Virus record (IMG/VR): IMGVR_UViG_3300043429_000212
Span: 1 to 64,000 of that record
Source: a virus
Strand: one strand, 5' to 3'
DNA: 64,000 bases
Position 1 is the first letter of the stretch; each line of letters starts with the position of its first letter. Both the position numbers and the translations under genes were made by a program. Below, one piece after another: positions 20,454 through 28,956 of this stretch. A model generated the notes under the pieces. It searched no databases, was not told the DNA's origin, and saw nothing but the letters and a program-made list of their open reading frames with translations.

Positions 20454-20682
20454 TAACTTCATTGATGAAGGCGTAGTAAAGGCCATCAAGCACTACGCAC
20501 AATCACCAATCGGGACTGTCGCGGTGCTGTCCGAAGAAGTTGGAGGGCTTGTCCTCGTGGGCAAGTGGATATCAGCTAACAAACTTGGACCGCCGTTTGA
20601 GTTTGTGAGTAAGGACGAATGGAAAAACCTGCAAGCGCCGGACACACCCAGCATATCCAAAATGGAGGACAAAAAGAAATGA
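20437..20682 (+). CDS. hypothetical protein
   Basis: 81 residues. A helix, a Gly/Val-rich strand pair (VAVLSEEVGGLVLVGKWISA) and a short tail. No family recognised. Base composition drops toward A/T near its end, as in the following gene. Confidence 0.5.
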   Translation: MSSHADNFIDEGVVKAIKHYAQSPIGTVAVLSEEVGGLVLVGKWISANKLGPPFEFVSKDEWKNLQAPDTPSISKMEDKKK

Positions 20683-20948
20683 ACCAAGAAAATATATCTG
20701 CCAAGTTAAATGCTTGGCAACAAGCAAACCCCTGGTTTGGTAAAGATATAAAAGCTACACATATAGTTTTATCTTTTCACCTCGGGCTACTAGAGTCTGG
20801 CATAGAGGCCGACAGTGATGAGTACTTCAGCAAACTTGATATTCAAATAAGCCTAGCGAAACAGCTAGGCATCTTAAAGATAAAGCAGCCCAGTAATCGA
20901 TCTCAGACAAATCGCAGACCACGAAAAAAAAGGTGCAAAGCAGCGTGA
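20679..20948 (+). CDS. stand-alone scaffold C-terminal-like protein
   Basis: 89 residues from ATG 20679. Residues 10-55 read AWQQANPWFGKDIKATHIVL then GLLESGIEADSDEYFSKLD, matching the phage's own scaffold protein (gene at 58747), which has AWQEANPWFG...EIHNELERDGMPLGSEEYFNRID. That module of the scaffold is normally near its capsid-binding end. The rest is a basic tail (NRRPRKKRCKAA). The DNA is clearly more A/T-rich than neighbours, hinting at separate acquisition. It lies with early accessory genes, not with virion genes. A modulator of capsid assembly or an anti-phage/satellite-derived decoy are inferences. Confidence 0.65.
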   Translation: MNQENISAKLNAWQQANPWFGKDIKATHIVLSFHLGLLESGIEADSDEYFSKLDIQISLAKQLGILKIKQPSNRSQTNRRPRKKRCKAA

Positions 20949-21184
20949 GATGTCCGCACTGCAACAAGGAAGGTAAGTCAACGGTTCTAGAGAGCCGTCC
21001 TTACGATGGGCAGGTCTGGCGCAGGCGCATGTGTCCCAAGTGTTTAAAGACGTTTGTTTCATGTGAAACAGCGTCGCCGGACATGAAGATGCCGGCACAG
21101 ACCCAGTCCAAACACAGGCTGAAAGACCGGAAGATTAAGCCGGAACAGCACAACCTTAGATGGAGAAGCAATGAGCGCGAATAA
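20945..21184 (+). CDS. zinc-ribbon protein, NrdR-like front
   Basis: 79 residues from GTG 20945 (GTGA overlap); a GTG 12 bases earlier is also possible. VRCPHCNKEGKSTVLESRPY and RRRMCPKCLKTFVSCE form a C-x2-C...C-x2-C ribbon very like the N-terminus of NrdR and of phage Ogr-type regulators. There is no ATP-cone domain. Likely a small transcription regulator. Basic C-terminal tail. Confidence 0.65.
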   Translation: MRCPHCNKEGKSTVLESRPYDGQVWRRRMCPKCLKTFVSCETASPDMKMPAQTQSKHRLKDRKIKPEQHNLRWRSNERE

Positions 21185-21494
21185 CAGTGGCCCCAGCCAC
21201 TACAAGGACAAGACCATACAGCCGTGGGACTTCATCATCGCCCTGAACCTCAACTACCTTGAGGGGAACGTCGTCAAGTATGTCTGTCGGTGGAGGCAGA
21301 AGAACGGCATCGATGATTTAAACAAGGCAAAGCACTACCTTGAGAAGCTCATCGAGGTAGAGTCCAAGAAGCCAAAGTCCAAGAAGACCGTCGCAAAAGC
21401 CAATGAACAACAAGCTAAACGCCGCCGAAAGAGAGCATCTCCAAAGGATCAAGGAGATGCCGTGCGAGGTCTGCGGGGCACATGGGCCATCTGA
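21171..21494 (+). CDS. DUF3310 protein
   Basis: 107 residues, GGAG before ATG. Residues 9-62 have the DUF3310 signature: SHYKDKTIQPWDFIIALNLN, YLEGNVVKYVCRWRQKNG, DDLNKAKHYLEKLIE. This small domain is widespread in phages and sometimes fused to nucleotide kinases or MazG-like parts; its function is not known. The last ~30 residues overlap the HNH gene and look like out-of-frame sequence. Confidence 0.8.
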   Translation: MSANNSGPSHYKDKTIQPWDFIIALNLNYLEGNVVKYVCRWRQKNGIDDLNKAKHYLEKLIEVESKKPKSKKTVAKANEQQAKRRRKRASPKDQGDAVRGLRGTWAI

Positions 21495-21663
21495 TGCTCA
21501 TCACATCAAGCAGGGGCTCCAGTACCTGTGCATACCCTTGTGTAGAGACTGCCATCAGGGCAGTTTCAACGGCATTCATGGGCAGGCCAGGATCTGGGCC
21601 GTCTACAAGAAGGACGAGATGTCCGTCTTGAATGACGTCATTGCCCGCTTGACATCTTCTTGA
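21403..21663 (+). CDS. HNH nuclease of the Ref type
   Basis: 86 residues. MPCEVCGAHGPSDAHHIKQG, then LCRDCHQGSFNGIHGQARIW: two Cys pairs, the H-H of the HNH site and the HGQ-x-R/M-W end match the catalytic domain of the phage P1 Ref recombination endonuclease and related small phage nucleases. Ref cuts DNA at RecA-made D-loops. The gene overlaps DUF3310 by 92 bases at the start and the convergent polyvalent gene by 26 bases at the end. Confidence 0.75.
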   Translation: MNNKLNAAEREHLQRIKEMPCEVCGAHGPSDAHHIKQGLQYLCIPLCRDCHQGSFNGIHGQARIWAVYKKDEMSVLNDVIARLTSS

Positions 21664-24600
21664 TTTGCTGGATGTTGGAGGCCAACTGGTTCTCCAACGT
21701 CGTGATGTTGAGGATGATGTCCTTCTTCTGATCCGCATCCATGTTGGACGCCCGGACGAAGTTCTTCATCTCCCGGTACTGCTTCATGGACTTCTCAAGA
21801 TCGAGGACGTAGTCCTTGACAGCGAACAGTCCCTTGTTCTCCTGGAAGTACTCACCCCACTCCTGGGGTTGCATGTTCCTCTCCAGGAGGTTGACCGTTC
21901 TCACTGCCTCATCTACGGAGTTCTTCAACTCATAGAAGGCAGTGACCTGTCCTCGTGCCTGGGGATCTACCAGGAACCTCTTGATCACCGGCATCTGTTC
22001 AAACCGCTTTGCCGCCTTCGGGGCATCGCTGTTCATGTCGTAGATGGCGTCGAACAGATCCACCATGTATCCACCGATAGTGCCGGTGTATCCATTGATG
22101 AGTTGGTCCAGCTTCACCGGGGAGATCTGAATGCCTGTGGGCAAGTCCTTCGTTGCCCCGCCGATCAGTTGAGACAACCGAGATGTCGTGGGTCCAACCT
22201 GATAGGCCGGGGCCACATCCTCCAGGCCCTGAGACACGATAGGTCTCGTGGTGAAGAAGGAGAAGTTCGTCGCGTACTCGATGACCGGCAGAGCCGTCTG
22301 AGGGATCGGGTTAAACGCAAGGGTGCTCATCAACTGCCGGGTCATGGACTTCATAAAGTCCTTCCCGGTGTCGTCACCAAAGCTGTACTCAAGGATCCGC
22401 TCCGGGATGACCTTGAACAGCACACCGATTTCAAACGGGATGGGGATCTTCACACCCAGAGACGGGATCAGCCAGTAGTTGTCCCGGGTCTCCTGCTCTT
22501 GCCTCTTCCACTCATCATCGTCGCTAGCAAGCATCCAGTACATGGTTGACAATGCTGCGATGGTCATGCCACGGACGAAGAACCTCTTCTGCACTTCCTT
22601 CGGATCAATGTCAGATCCCTTGGCGAATGCCGCCCGGTACAGGACATCAAGACCCTGCATCCGGGCATTCAAGAAGGGAACCGCTGCGGTGAGAACCCGG
22701 ACCATCGGGTTGCTGCCCTTGCGGTTGAAGTTCATCACCTCCAGGGCTCTGAAGATGGCTTCTGTCTCGTTCCCAGTCTCAGCCAGGGTCTTCTTGTAGA
22801 TCTCCATCCGGGTTGCCGCATCAGATGCGGTAGTTCCCTTCTCCAGGGCATCCCAGAGCGAGGTGAACGGACGGGTCAGCCTCTCAGTGGTCGTGTAAAC
22901 ATTAGCTTCCTTGCGAAGCTCCCTGTTGAAGCGATTGGCACTGATCTCTACTCCCTGGGAGTAGTCGTACCCTCCGATGACGCCGGAGTTCAGGAGTGCC
23001 GCGTACTCAGGGTTCTGTCCTCTCAGAGCCTTGCCAAAATTTGTCAATGTATCGACCAGCGGTGTCATGTTTACACCGGAGGACACCCAGGCAGACATGG
23101 AGTCCCGCATCATGTTGGCAAGCATGAAGGCGGGATCCTTGGTGACCAGACTTCTCAGCAGGTTGGCTGGGGCAGACAGAAGACCAATGAACGGCAGGTC
23201 TCCCAGGTTCAGGCTCTTCAACGCATCGATGAACAGAGGATCCTGAGATGAGTAGTAGGTGGCCTTGCCCTTCTCCAGGATCTTGACCACGTTCGGGGCA
23301 GAGGACACGTAGTTGAGCCTCTGAACCTGATTGATGGCCTGGGCGACGTTGACGGCCTTCTGAGCCGCAGCGTTCTTCATGCCCGCTTCGATGGAGTACT
23401 GGACGTTACGGATGACAGTCTCAAGGAACTCCCCGAGAGGTGCCTCTGATCCCTTGGTCTTCTTGGGAGGCTTCACCCCGGCAAGAGATGCAAAGATCTG
23501 CGGGCCGACCGTCTGCTCCCCGTCGATCTGACGATAGAAGGGAATGTAGTCGGAGTACTTCACAAACTCCTTGGCAGCATCCTCCGTCAATACCCCGGTG
23601 TCCAGCAGATACTTGACGAGACCGTTATTGAACTCGATCCATTCCTTCTGGATGCCGTCAAACTCAGGATGGTCTTGCAGGATCTTTGCAGCTTCCGCCT
23701 GATCAGCCGGGGTGATGAACTTCGGATCCCGTCCTTGACCATACAGCCGCAGACCTCTGTTTACAGCAGCCCAGAACTGATACTTCTGGTAGATGAAGGG
23801 ATCGTTGTACTTCGCCAGCGGGGCGAAGATGGCGAGCGGACCCTTGACCGTGTTGTTGTTGTTGACAACCTCGGTGCGCCCGTTGATGTAGACCGGGATA
23901 CCACCGACCCGGTCATGCACCCCCATAGCTGCGGCCAGAACACCGGCACTCATATCAGACATGAGAGCAGCAGCCTCTGCGCTTGAGTCGGCAAGTAAAG
24001 GTGCCCCGCCCATCTGGCGGACAAGCTCCTTGTCATACTCGCCCAGACGGTTGTAGCGGTTGAGGAACATCGCCCGGAAATGAGAGGCACTCTTCGGGAA
24101 GATGGCCTCCGTGATCCGCTGTATAAACGTCTTCTCTTCTCGGGGCGTGGTAGTTTGATCAATGCGAGCCCGGGTGGCAGGATCGGTCTGATCCCGCAGG
24201 TTCATGCGCGGGCCTTCACGCAGGCTTGGCTTGGCAATCGGGATAACCTTCTTGCCTTGCTTGATCTTTTCCTGATCTCGGATGATGACGGTGTCTCCGT
24301 CGCGCTGACGGTCGTAGTCAACGAAGAACCCGTCGTACCTGATGGCAGCATCCTCTGGCCGGCCAGTCCTGTCCTTGTTGGTCAGGCCAATGATCATGCC
24401 CTTGTTGAACAGGTTTTCCTTCTGACCGGGCCTCGGGTCAAGGAAACGAGCGTCGTAGTTGTCTCCGTTCCAGACCTGGAACTTCTCACCAGTCTTCTCA
24501 TCCAGCAGAAAATCTGGCATGTCTTTCTTGCTGGTGAAAGCCATCGCCACGTTGAAGCCGTTGTTTAGACGCTTGATCATGGCGTTCCAGTTGGAGCCAA

Positions 24601-27600
24601 GACCCACCGTCTTTCCTTCGACCACCTGAGCGACACCATCCGAGCTATAGGTCAGATGGTGGTTGTCTGCAATCGGACGCGGCGTTGCCAGCTTGGTGTA
24701 GTCATAGAACCTTACGTCCGGGAAGCCATTGATCAGCGGGGCCAGCATCTTCGGCGGGAAGTCGCTGGTCACGTTCAGCCGGATAGCTGGGGTGTAGACC
24801 TGCTTTTTAACGCGACTTTTTTTCCCTTTCTCATCCGTGACGGTCTCGAAGCCCTTGTCGCTCTTGGCCCACGCCTCAAACCGCTTGATCTCCTCATACA
24901 GGACAATGCCGAAGTCCTCCGGGTGCATCACCAAGGCTTCAGTCTTCAAGTACTGAGACAGGCGCGGGCCGGCGCGGAACGGACCTTCCCCACCATACAG
25001 TTCGTTCTGGCCGCTGGTCTCGCCCAGGCACAGACTCTCGCACCGGGCAGAGTTGGGACAGGTAGACAGGTTGTTCTCGTTGATCTTCTGGGCACTTGCC
25101 AAGCCAAGACCAAGAGAAGCAACGCTGTTCTCGATGTCCTCTGGAAGCTGGTATTCGTTTAGACGGGTCTTCTGTAGCTTGCCGTTCTCTCCAAGAAGAG
25201 TGCCGACGTTGTGCTCTTCCTTGAGGACTTGTCGAGCCTGGGCCAGCCTAGCCCTGCGCTGCTCCGGCGACATCTTGCGATAGGCATCAATGCCAGACTC
25301 CAGGCCCTTGCCGATATCGCCGATGGTCGTGGTCTTGGTGACAGCCTCGCTGCGCGGCTTGTAGAGCGTGAACAGCTTGGTCATCTTCATCTTCTCGGCA
25401 AAGGCGTTACCCTCCGCGAGTTGGATGAAGAAGTCCTTGCGTCCGTCTGCGTGCTCCATGTCGAACTGAAGCAGTTCAGGCCGAACATGAACCATCACGT
25501 TGGCTTCGACCGGGCCTTGATCGATGTTCCCAAGCCTACCCCGAACAGCCGCAGGGCTGGATTCGTTGGTCAGGTAGATCCGGTTGGCAGTCGGATTGAC
25601 TGCCTTGAGCCTCTTGGTCTTCGCCACCTCACGCGCACTGGCGTTGTTGGTCGGGAAGTACAAGGTCACAGTGCCATTGGCATTCAACGGCACTCCAAGG
25701 ATCGGATGGTTCTCCTTGCCCTTGGCTAGCTTGCGCTCCGAATATGGAGCCTTGATGGAAGCCTTGGGCGTTTCAACGGGAACATCGATCTGGCCGGCGG
25801 AGGTGTAAGGAAGAATGCCGTTCTGATCCTCGTAAGCCTCTGCCTGCTCCTTCTCCTCGGTCGTCTCCTTCCAGACGTTGGGAGCAACCTCCCGCCCGCG
25901 AAGCTCTCCCCTCTCAGCCTTGCGGAAGATCCGCTCGGCATCAGGCTCAGCACCGAACGCTTCCTTGATGGCCTGGAAGAAGTTACGTATCTTCTTCAGA
26001 AGAGCCTGGAGCATCCCAGGAGGAGCCTTGGTCGCATCGAAGTCAGCGAACGCATCAGCGATAGCCTCTTCAATGACAGCCTCTTCATCCCCGCCGTACA
26101 GCCTCATGTAGGCGTCGTACCGGGATGTCTGTCCTTCTTTCAGAGGCTGTCTGTTTACATTCTTCTGCTTCAGGTACTGATCGATCCACTTCTCTTTGGC
26201 TTGTCTCTCAAGAGCCGTCCACTGCTGATCAGAGAAGAGCCCAAGAACCTTCATGGCATGGATGGACTCATGCCTCAAAGCCACTACAGGATCTTCCGCA
26301 TCGAGTGCCAAACTGATGACCCGGGCAGAGTACTCACCCTCTGCCTTGAGATCAGCCACTAGCTTGAGGGCAACATCCTTCAAGCCATAACGCGACATAA
26401 TCCTGGTGAGAGCCTTGCCCAGAATGTCAATCTTGGCCTGGGTCTCAGGAGAAACCTTCTTGGGTTCTGAAACCTCTCGGACGGAAGCCTTCTCTGCCGG
26501 GGCCATCTCCTTGCGGATCTCTTCCACAAGATCCGAAGAACTGGTCCAGTTGTCCCATGCGGCCTTCTGCTGACGAAGCTCCTTCTCCCGCTTCTTGAGT
26601 GCCTCGGGATCCTTGATGTCGATCCCTTCCTTCTTGGCAATCTCAGGTCTGCGGCTGGCCCCGGAGATAGCTGCCAACCTCTGAGCGATCTGGTTCTGCT
26701 TGAGGGTGGCGATCCTCGCCATGTCCTCGGCTTCCTTCATGGCCGAGTCATCGAACCCGAAGAGATCACCACCATCAGAAGGCGGCTGGTCCTTGGAGAT
26801 CGTTTGAACAGCCTTGATAAGGTTTACAGCAGCAAGAGGACTCTTGCCCTCTTGGATAGCCTTCAGGCCAACGGCTTGGAGTCGGGAGTCTCCAGGGGCT
26901 GCGTTGGCGATTGCTGCTGCTCCTGCATCAGAGATGACATCGGCACGATGCGCCGCAACAAGCTCTGGACTACCTCTGGTGGCGATTGCGAAACCTTGCT
27001 TTCCCGGAGCCCGCGCCAGAAGTCCTCTTGACTCGGCATCTGCTTCTGAGATTCCTGCGTTTTCGAAGTAGGCGACATAGTCTTTTACCTTTCCTTGCTG
27101 ATCCCGGATGTTCAGTTCAGCATCCAGCATCGCCGCCTGCTTGGCATCGAAACCAGTAGCCTCTTCATGGATCTGCGCAGGGATGGTCGTCTCCCCGCTG
27201 CGTCGCGCCAGATCCAACCTGTGCCGGCCAGAGATAACCTCCATCCGGCCATCGTTTCGCTTCCAGACCTGAATAGGAGCAACACCGCGCCGGTCGAACG
27301 TGCCTCCAAGAGGCTCTACAACTCCCTTGGTATCAGCGTCAGACTTGAACTGCGGGACATCCTTGGAAAGGATCAACTCAGACAGAGGCGCTTCAATGAC
27401 CGGAAGCCCGCTCATGGCAGATTGCTCAGGCTTCTTTTCAGCCTGGAGCGCATCTTGCGCAGCCTCTTCCTCCTCCTTGGTGACAGCCTGTGCAGACTCA
27501 ACAGGCTTCTCCTCGGGCTTTTCCTCCGCAGGCTTTAGCTCTTCAGTAGGCTTTACCTCTTCGGCAGGCTTCTCTTCCGGCTTCTCGCCGGCAGGCTGTG

Positions 27601-28948
27601 TAAACAAATCTTCCGGAGCAGCCTGCTCTTTGGTGATCTTGCTTGACTGGATCTGTTGCAGCACAGCCATCCGCTGTTCCGGAGGGACAGACATGGCGTA
27701 GGCTTTTGCCTGATCCAAAGTGCCTGCTGTTCCATCCGGGAGACGGTAGAGATCCTCTCCCTCCGTCCCGGCTGGGACGACTGTCGGAGCGGTAGGCTCG
27801 GCTATCGGTTGCGTCAGGGGATTGGGAATCTGCTCCCGCTGGCGGGCAGCATCGATCTCACGGCTCAGACGCCTTGCGAAATCAGCATCAGACTCACCGA
27901 CCTTCTGGCCGGGAAGCAGGTTGCCTGCCGGCCTTGGAGCGGAAAGACCACCGCCCAGGACCGCCCCGGCAGCACCTTCCATAGCAGCCGCACCAAACAC
28001 ACCCTGGAACAGAGGAACATCAAACCCCTCGTTCCTCAGAGCAATGTTCTCTGCGAGCTTGGACTGACCAGCCTGGGCAAACTCAGGGGCACCTTCCCTA
28101 AACGCACCCAGGCCAACCCTTGAGGCAAACCCACGCTCTGCTTCTCTGAGAGCCTGAAGCTCTGCCGCCTCGGATGCGGCACGCTTGCTCAGCATCCCCG
28201 CCAGAGGCTTCTCGATACCCATCCCGCCGGCCAGTGCCCCAAGACCACCAGCAACAGCCATTGACGGAAGGTTGGCACTGCTGTAAGCCTGGGCTTCCTG
28301 AGCCTTGGCTTCAGCTACCTCGTCAGAGGCGCCCTTCTGTTTATACGCTTCCTTGACGGATTCGTAGATGGATCCCTTGACCTCACCAACGCCCATAGCA
28401 GCGCCGATGGCAGGCATGGCAACGGCACCAACACGGGCAGTGCCAAGCAAAGCACCAACAGGACCAGATGCCAACCCGGCAATGACGACCGGGGCAGTGG
28501 ATCCAAGGGCTTGGGACAGCGTGTCTACGGGAGCAGTAAGGAATGCCTGGAAGCCAGCCTTGACCTGATCCAGAACACCCTTGTCTTCAGCATCCTTCAG
28601 GATCTGAGCAACCTGCCGCTGGTCATTCTTGGCCTGCGCGGACAGAAGATCTGCCAGCCATGTGTCGGCACTCTTCAGTGCCTCTGAGGCAGAGGATCCA
28701 GCCCCGAAGACGTCAGCCAGCATCCGAATGCCGCCGACCATACCCCGAGAAACCTGGACAGGAACGTCCAGGACTTGACGGAAGAAACCACTTTGCTCAG
28801 GCTGCGGGACAGGCGGGGCAGTGACGGTCTGAGGCGTATCCTGCATACGCGCCTGGATCGCCCGGATGACCTGCTCTCGCGTAGCCCCGGGAGGACCTTC
28901 AATGGAATACGTCTTGCCGTCAGGCCCTTGGATGCTGTACAGGGGCAT
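21638..28948 (-). CDS. 2,436-residue large polyvalent / internal virion protein
   Basis: Start ATG 28948 with AGGAA upstream. Visible parts: residues 1-35, a small MPLYSIQGPDGKTYSIEGPP domain common at the front of such proteins; about 100-340, Ala/Gly-rich hydrophobic helices; about 510-610, a ParB/sulfiredoxin-like domain with ISGRHRLDLARRSG; about 890, an ALRHESIHAM metallopeptidase-like HExxH; about 1290-1470, a Cys-rich domain TCPNSARCESLCLGE, like gp88-type phage domains; about 1640-2330, a long helical region resembling the LPD38 polyvalent-protein domain. Such giants are packaged and injected, carrying activities into the host. It is the last gene of the leftward virion operon. Each activity is inferred from motifs only. 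Confidence 0.8.
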   Translation of the reverse strand: MPLYSIQGPDGKTYSIEGPPGATREQVIRAIQARMQDTPQTVTAPPVPQPEQSGFFRQVLDVPVQVSRGMVGGIRMLADVFGAGSSASEALKSADTWLADLLSAQAKNDQRQVAQILKDAEDKGVLDQVKAGFQAFLTAPVDTLSQALGSTAPVVIAGLASGPVGALLGTARVGAVAMPAIGAAMGVGEVKGSIYESVKEAYKQKGASDEVAEAKAQEAQAYSSANLPSMAVAGGLGALAGGMGIEKPLAGMLSKRAASEAAELQALREAERGFASRVGLGAFREGAPEFAQAGQSKLAENIALRNEGFDVPLFQGVFGAAAMEGAAGAVLGGGLSAPRPAGNLLPGQKVGESDADFARRLSREIDAARQREQIPNPLTQPIAEPTAPTVVPAGTEGEDLYRLPDGTAGTLDQAKAYAMSVPPEQRMAVLQQIQSSKITKEQAAPEDLFTQPAGEKPEEKPAEEVKPTEELKPAEEKPEEKPVESAQAVTKEEEEAAQDALQAEKKPEQSAMSGLPVIEAPLSELILSKDVPQFKSDADTKGVVEPLGGTFDRRGVAPIQVWKRNDGRMEVISGRHRLDLARRSGETTIPAQIHEEATGFDAKQAAMLDAELNIRDQQGKVKDYVAYFENAGISEADAESRGLLARAPGKQGFAIATRGSPELVAAHRADVISDAGAAAIANAAPGDSRLQAVGLKAIQEGKSPLAAVNLIKAVQTISKDQPPSDGGDLFGFDDSAMKEAEDMARIATLKQNQIAQRLAAISGASRRPEIAKKEGIDIKDPEALKKREKELRQQKAAWDNWTSSSDLVEEIRKEMAPAEKASVREVSEPKKVSPETQAKIDILGKALTRIMSRYGLKDVALKLVADLKAEGEYSARVISLALDAEDPVVALRHESIHAMKVLGLFSDQQWTALERQAKEKWIDQYLKQKNVNRQPLKEGQTSRYDAYMRLYGGDEEAVIEEAIADAFADFDATKAPPGMLQALLKKIRNFFQAIKEAFGAEPDAERIFRKAERGELRGREVAPNVWKETTEEKEQAEAYEDQNGILPYTSAGQIDVPVETPKASIKAPYSERKLAKGKENHPILGVPLNANGTVTLYFPTNNASAREVAKTKRLKAVNPTANRIYLTNESSPAAVRGRLGNIDQGPVEANVMVHVRPELLQFDMEHADGRKDFFIQLAEGNAFAEKMKMTKLFTLYKPRSEAVTKTTTIGDIGKGLESGIDAYRKMSPEQRRARLAQARQVLKEEHNVGTLLGENGKLQKTRLNEYQLPEDIENSVASLGLGLASAQKINENNLSTCPNSARCESLCLGETSGQNELYGGEGPFRAGPRLSQYLKTEALVMHPEDFGIVLYEEIKRFEAWAKSDKGFETVTDEKGKKSRVKKQVYTPAIRLNVTSDFPPKMLAPLINGFPDVRFYDYTKLATPRPIADNHHLTYSSDGVAQVVEGKTVGLGSNWNAMIKRLNNGFNVAMAFTSKKDMPDFLLDEKTGEKFQVWNGDNYDARFLDPRPGQKENLFNKGMIIGLTNKDRTGRPEDAAIRYDGFFVDYDRQRDGDTVIIRDQEKIKQGKKVIPIAKPSLREGPRMNLRDQTDPATRARIDQTTTPREEKTFIQRITEAIFPKSASHFRAMFLNRYNRLGEYDKELVRQMGGAPLLADSSAEAAALMSDMSAGVLAAAMGVHDRVGGIPVYINGRTEVVNNNNTVKGPLAIFAPLAKYNDPFIYQKYQFWAAVNRGLRLYGQGRDPKFITPADQAEAAKILQDHPEFDGIQKEWIEFNNGLVKYLLDTGVLTEDAAKEFVKYSDYIPFYRQIDGEQTVGPQIFASLAGVKPPKKTKGSEAPLGEFLETVIRNVQYSIEAGMKNAAAQKAVNVAQAINQVQRLNYVSSAPNVVKILEKGKATYYSSQDPLFIDALKSLNLGDLPFIGLLSAPANLLRSLVTKDPAFMLANMMRDSMSAWVSSGVNMTPLVDTLTNFGKALRGQNPEYAALLNSGVIGGYDYSQGVEISANRFNRELRKEANVYTTTERLTRPFTSLWDALEKGTTASDAATRMEIYKKTLAETGNETEAIFRALEVMNFNRKGSNPMVRVLTAAVPFLNARMQGLDVLYRAAFAKGSDIDPKEVQKRFFVRGMTIAALSTMYWMLASDDDEWKRQEQETRDNYWLIPSLGVKIPIPFEIGVLFKVIPERILEYSFGDDTGKDFMKSMTRQLMSTLAFNPIPQTALPVIEYATNFSFFTTRPIVSQGLEDVAPAYQVGPTTSRLSQLIGGATKDLPTGIQISPVKLDQLINGYTGTIGGYMVDLFDAIYDMNSDAPKAAKRFEQMPVIKRFLVDPQARGQVTAFYELKNSVDEAVRTVNLLERNMQPQEWGEYFQENKGLFAVKDYVLDLEKSMKQYREMKNFVRASNMDADQKKDIILNITTLENQLASNIQQIKKMSSGQ

Positions 28949-28956
28949 GTTTGTTC

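Noticed and set aside
20945-21184. NrdR ribonucleotide-reductase repressor
   Set aside because: Only the zinc ribbon matches; the ATP-cone domain is absent and no ribonucleotide reductase gene is seen.
21665-28943. Several plus-strand open frames opposite the 2,436-residue gene, one of 294 codons
   Set aside because: They are frame shadows of the conserved minus-strand gene; no ribosome sites or recognisable domains.
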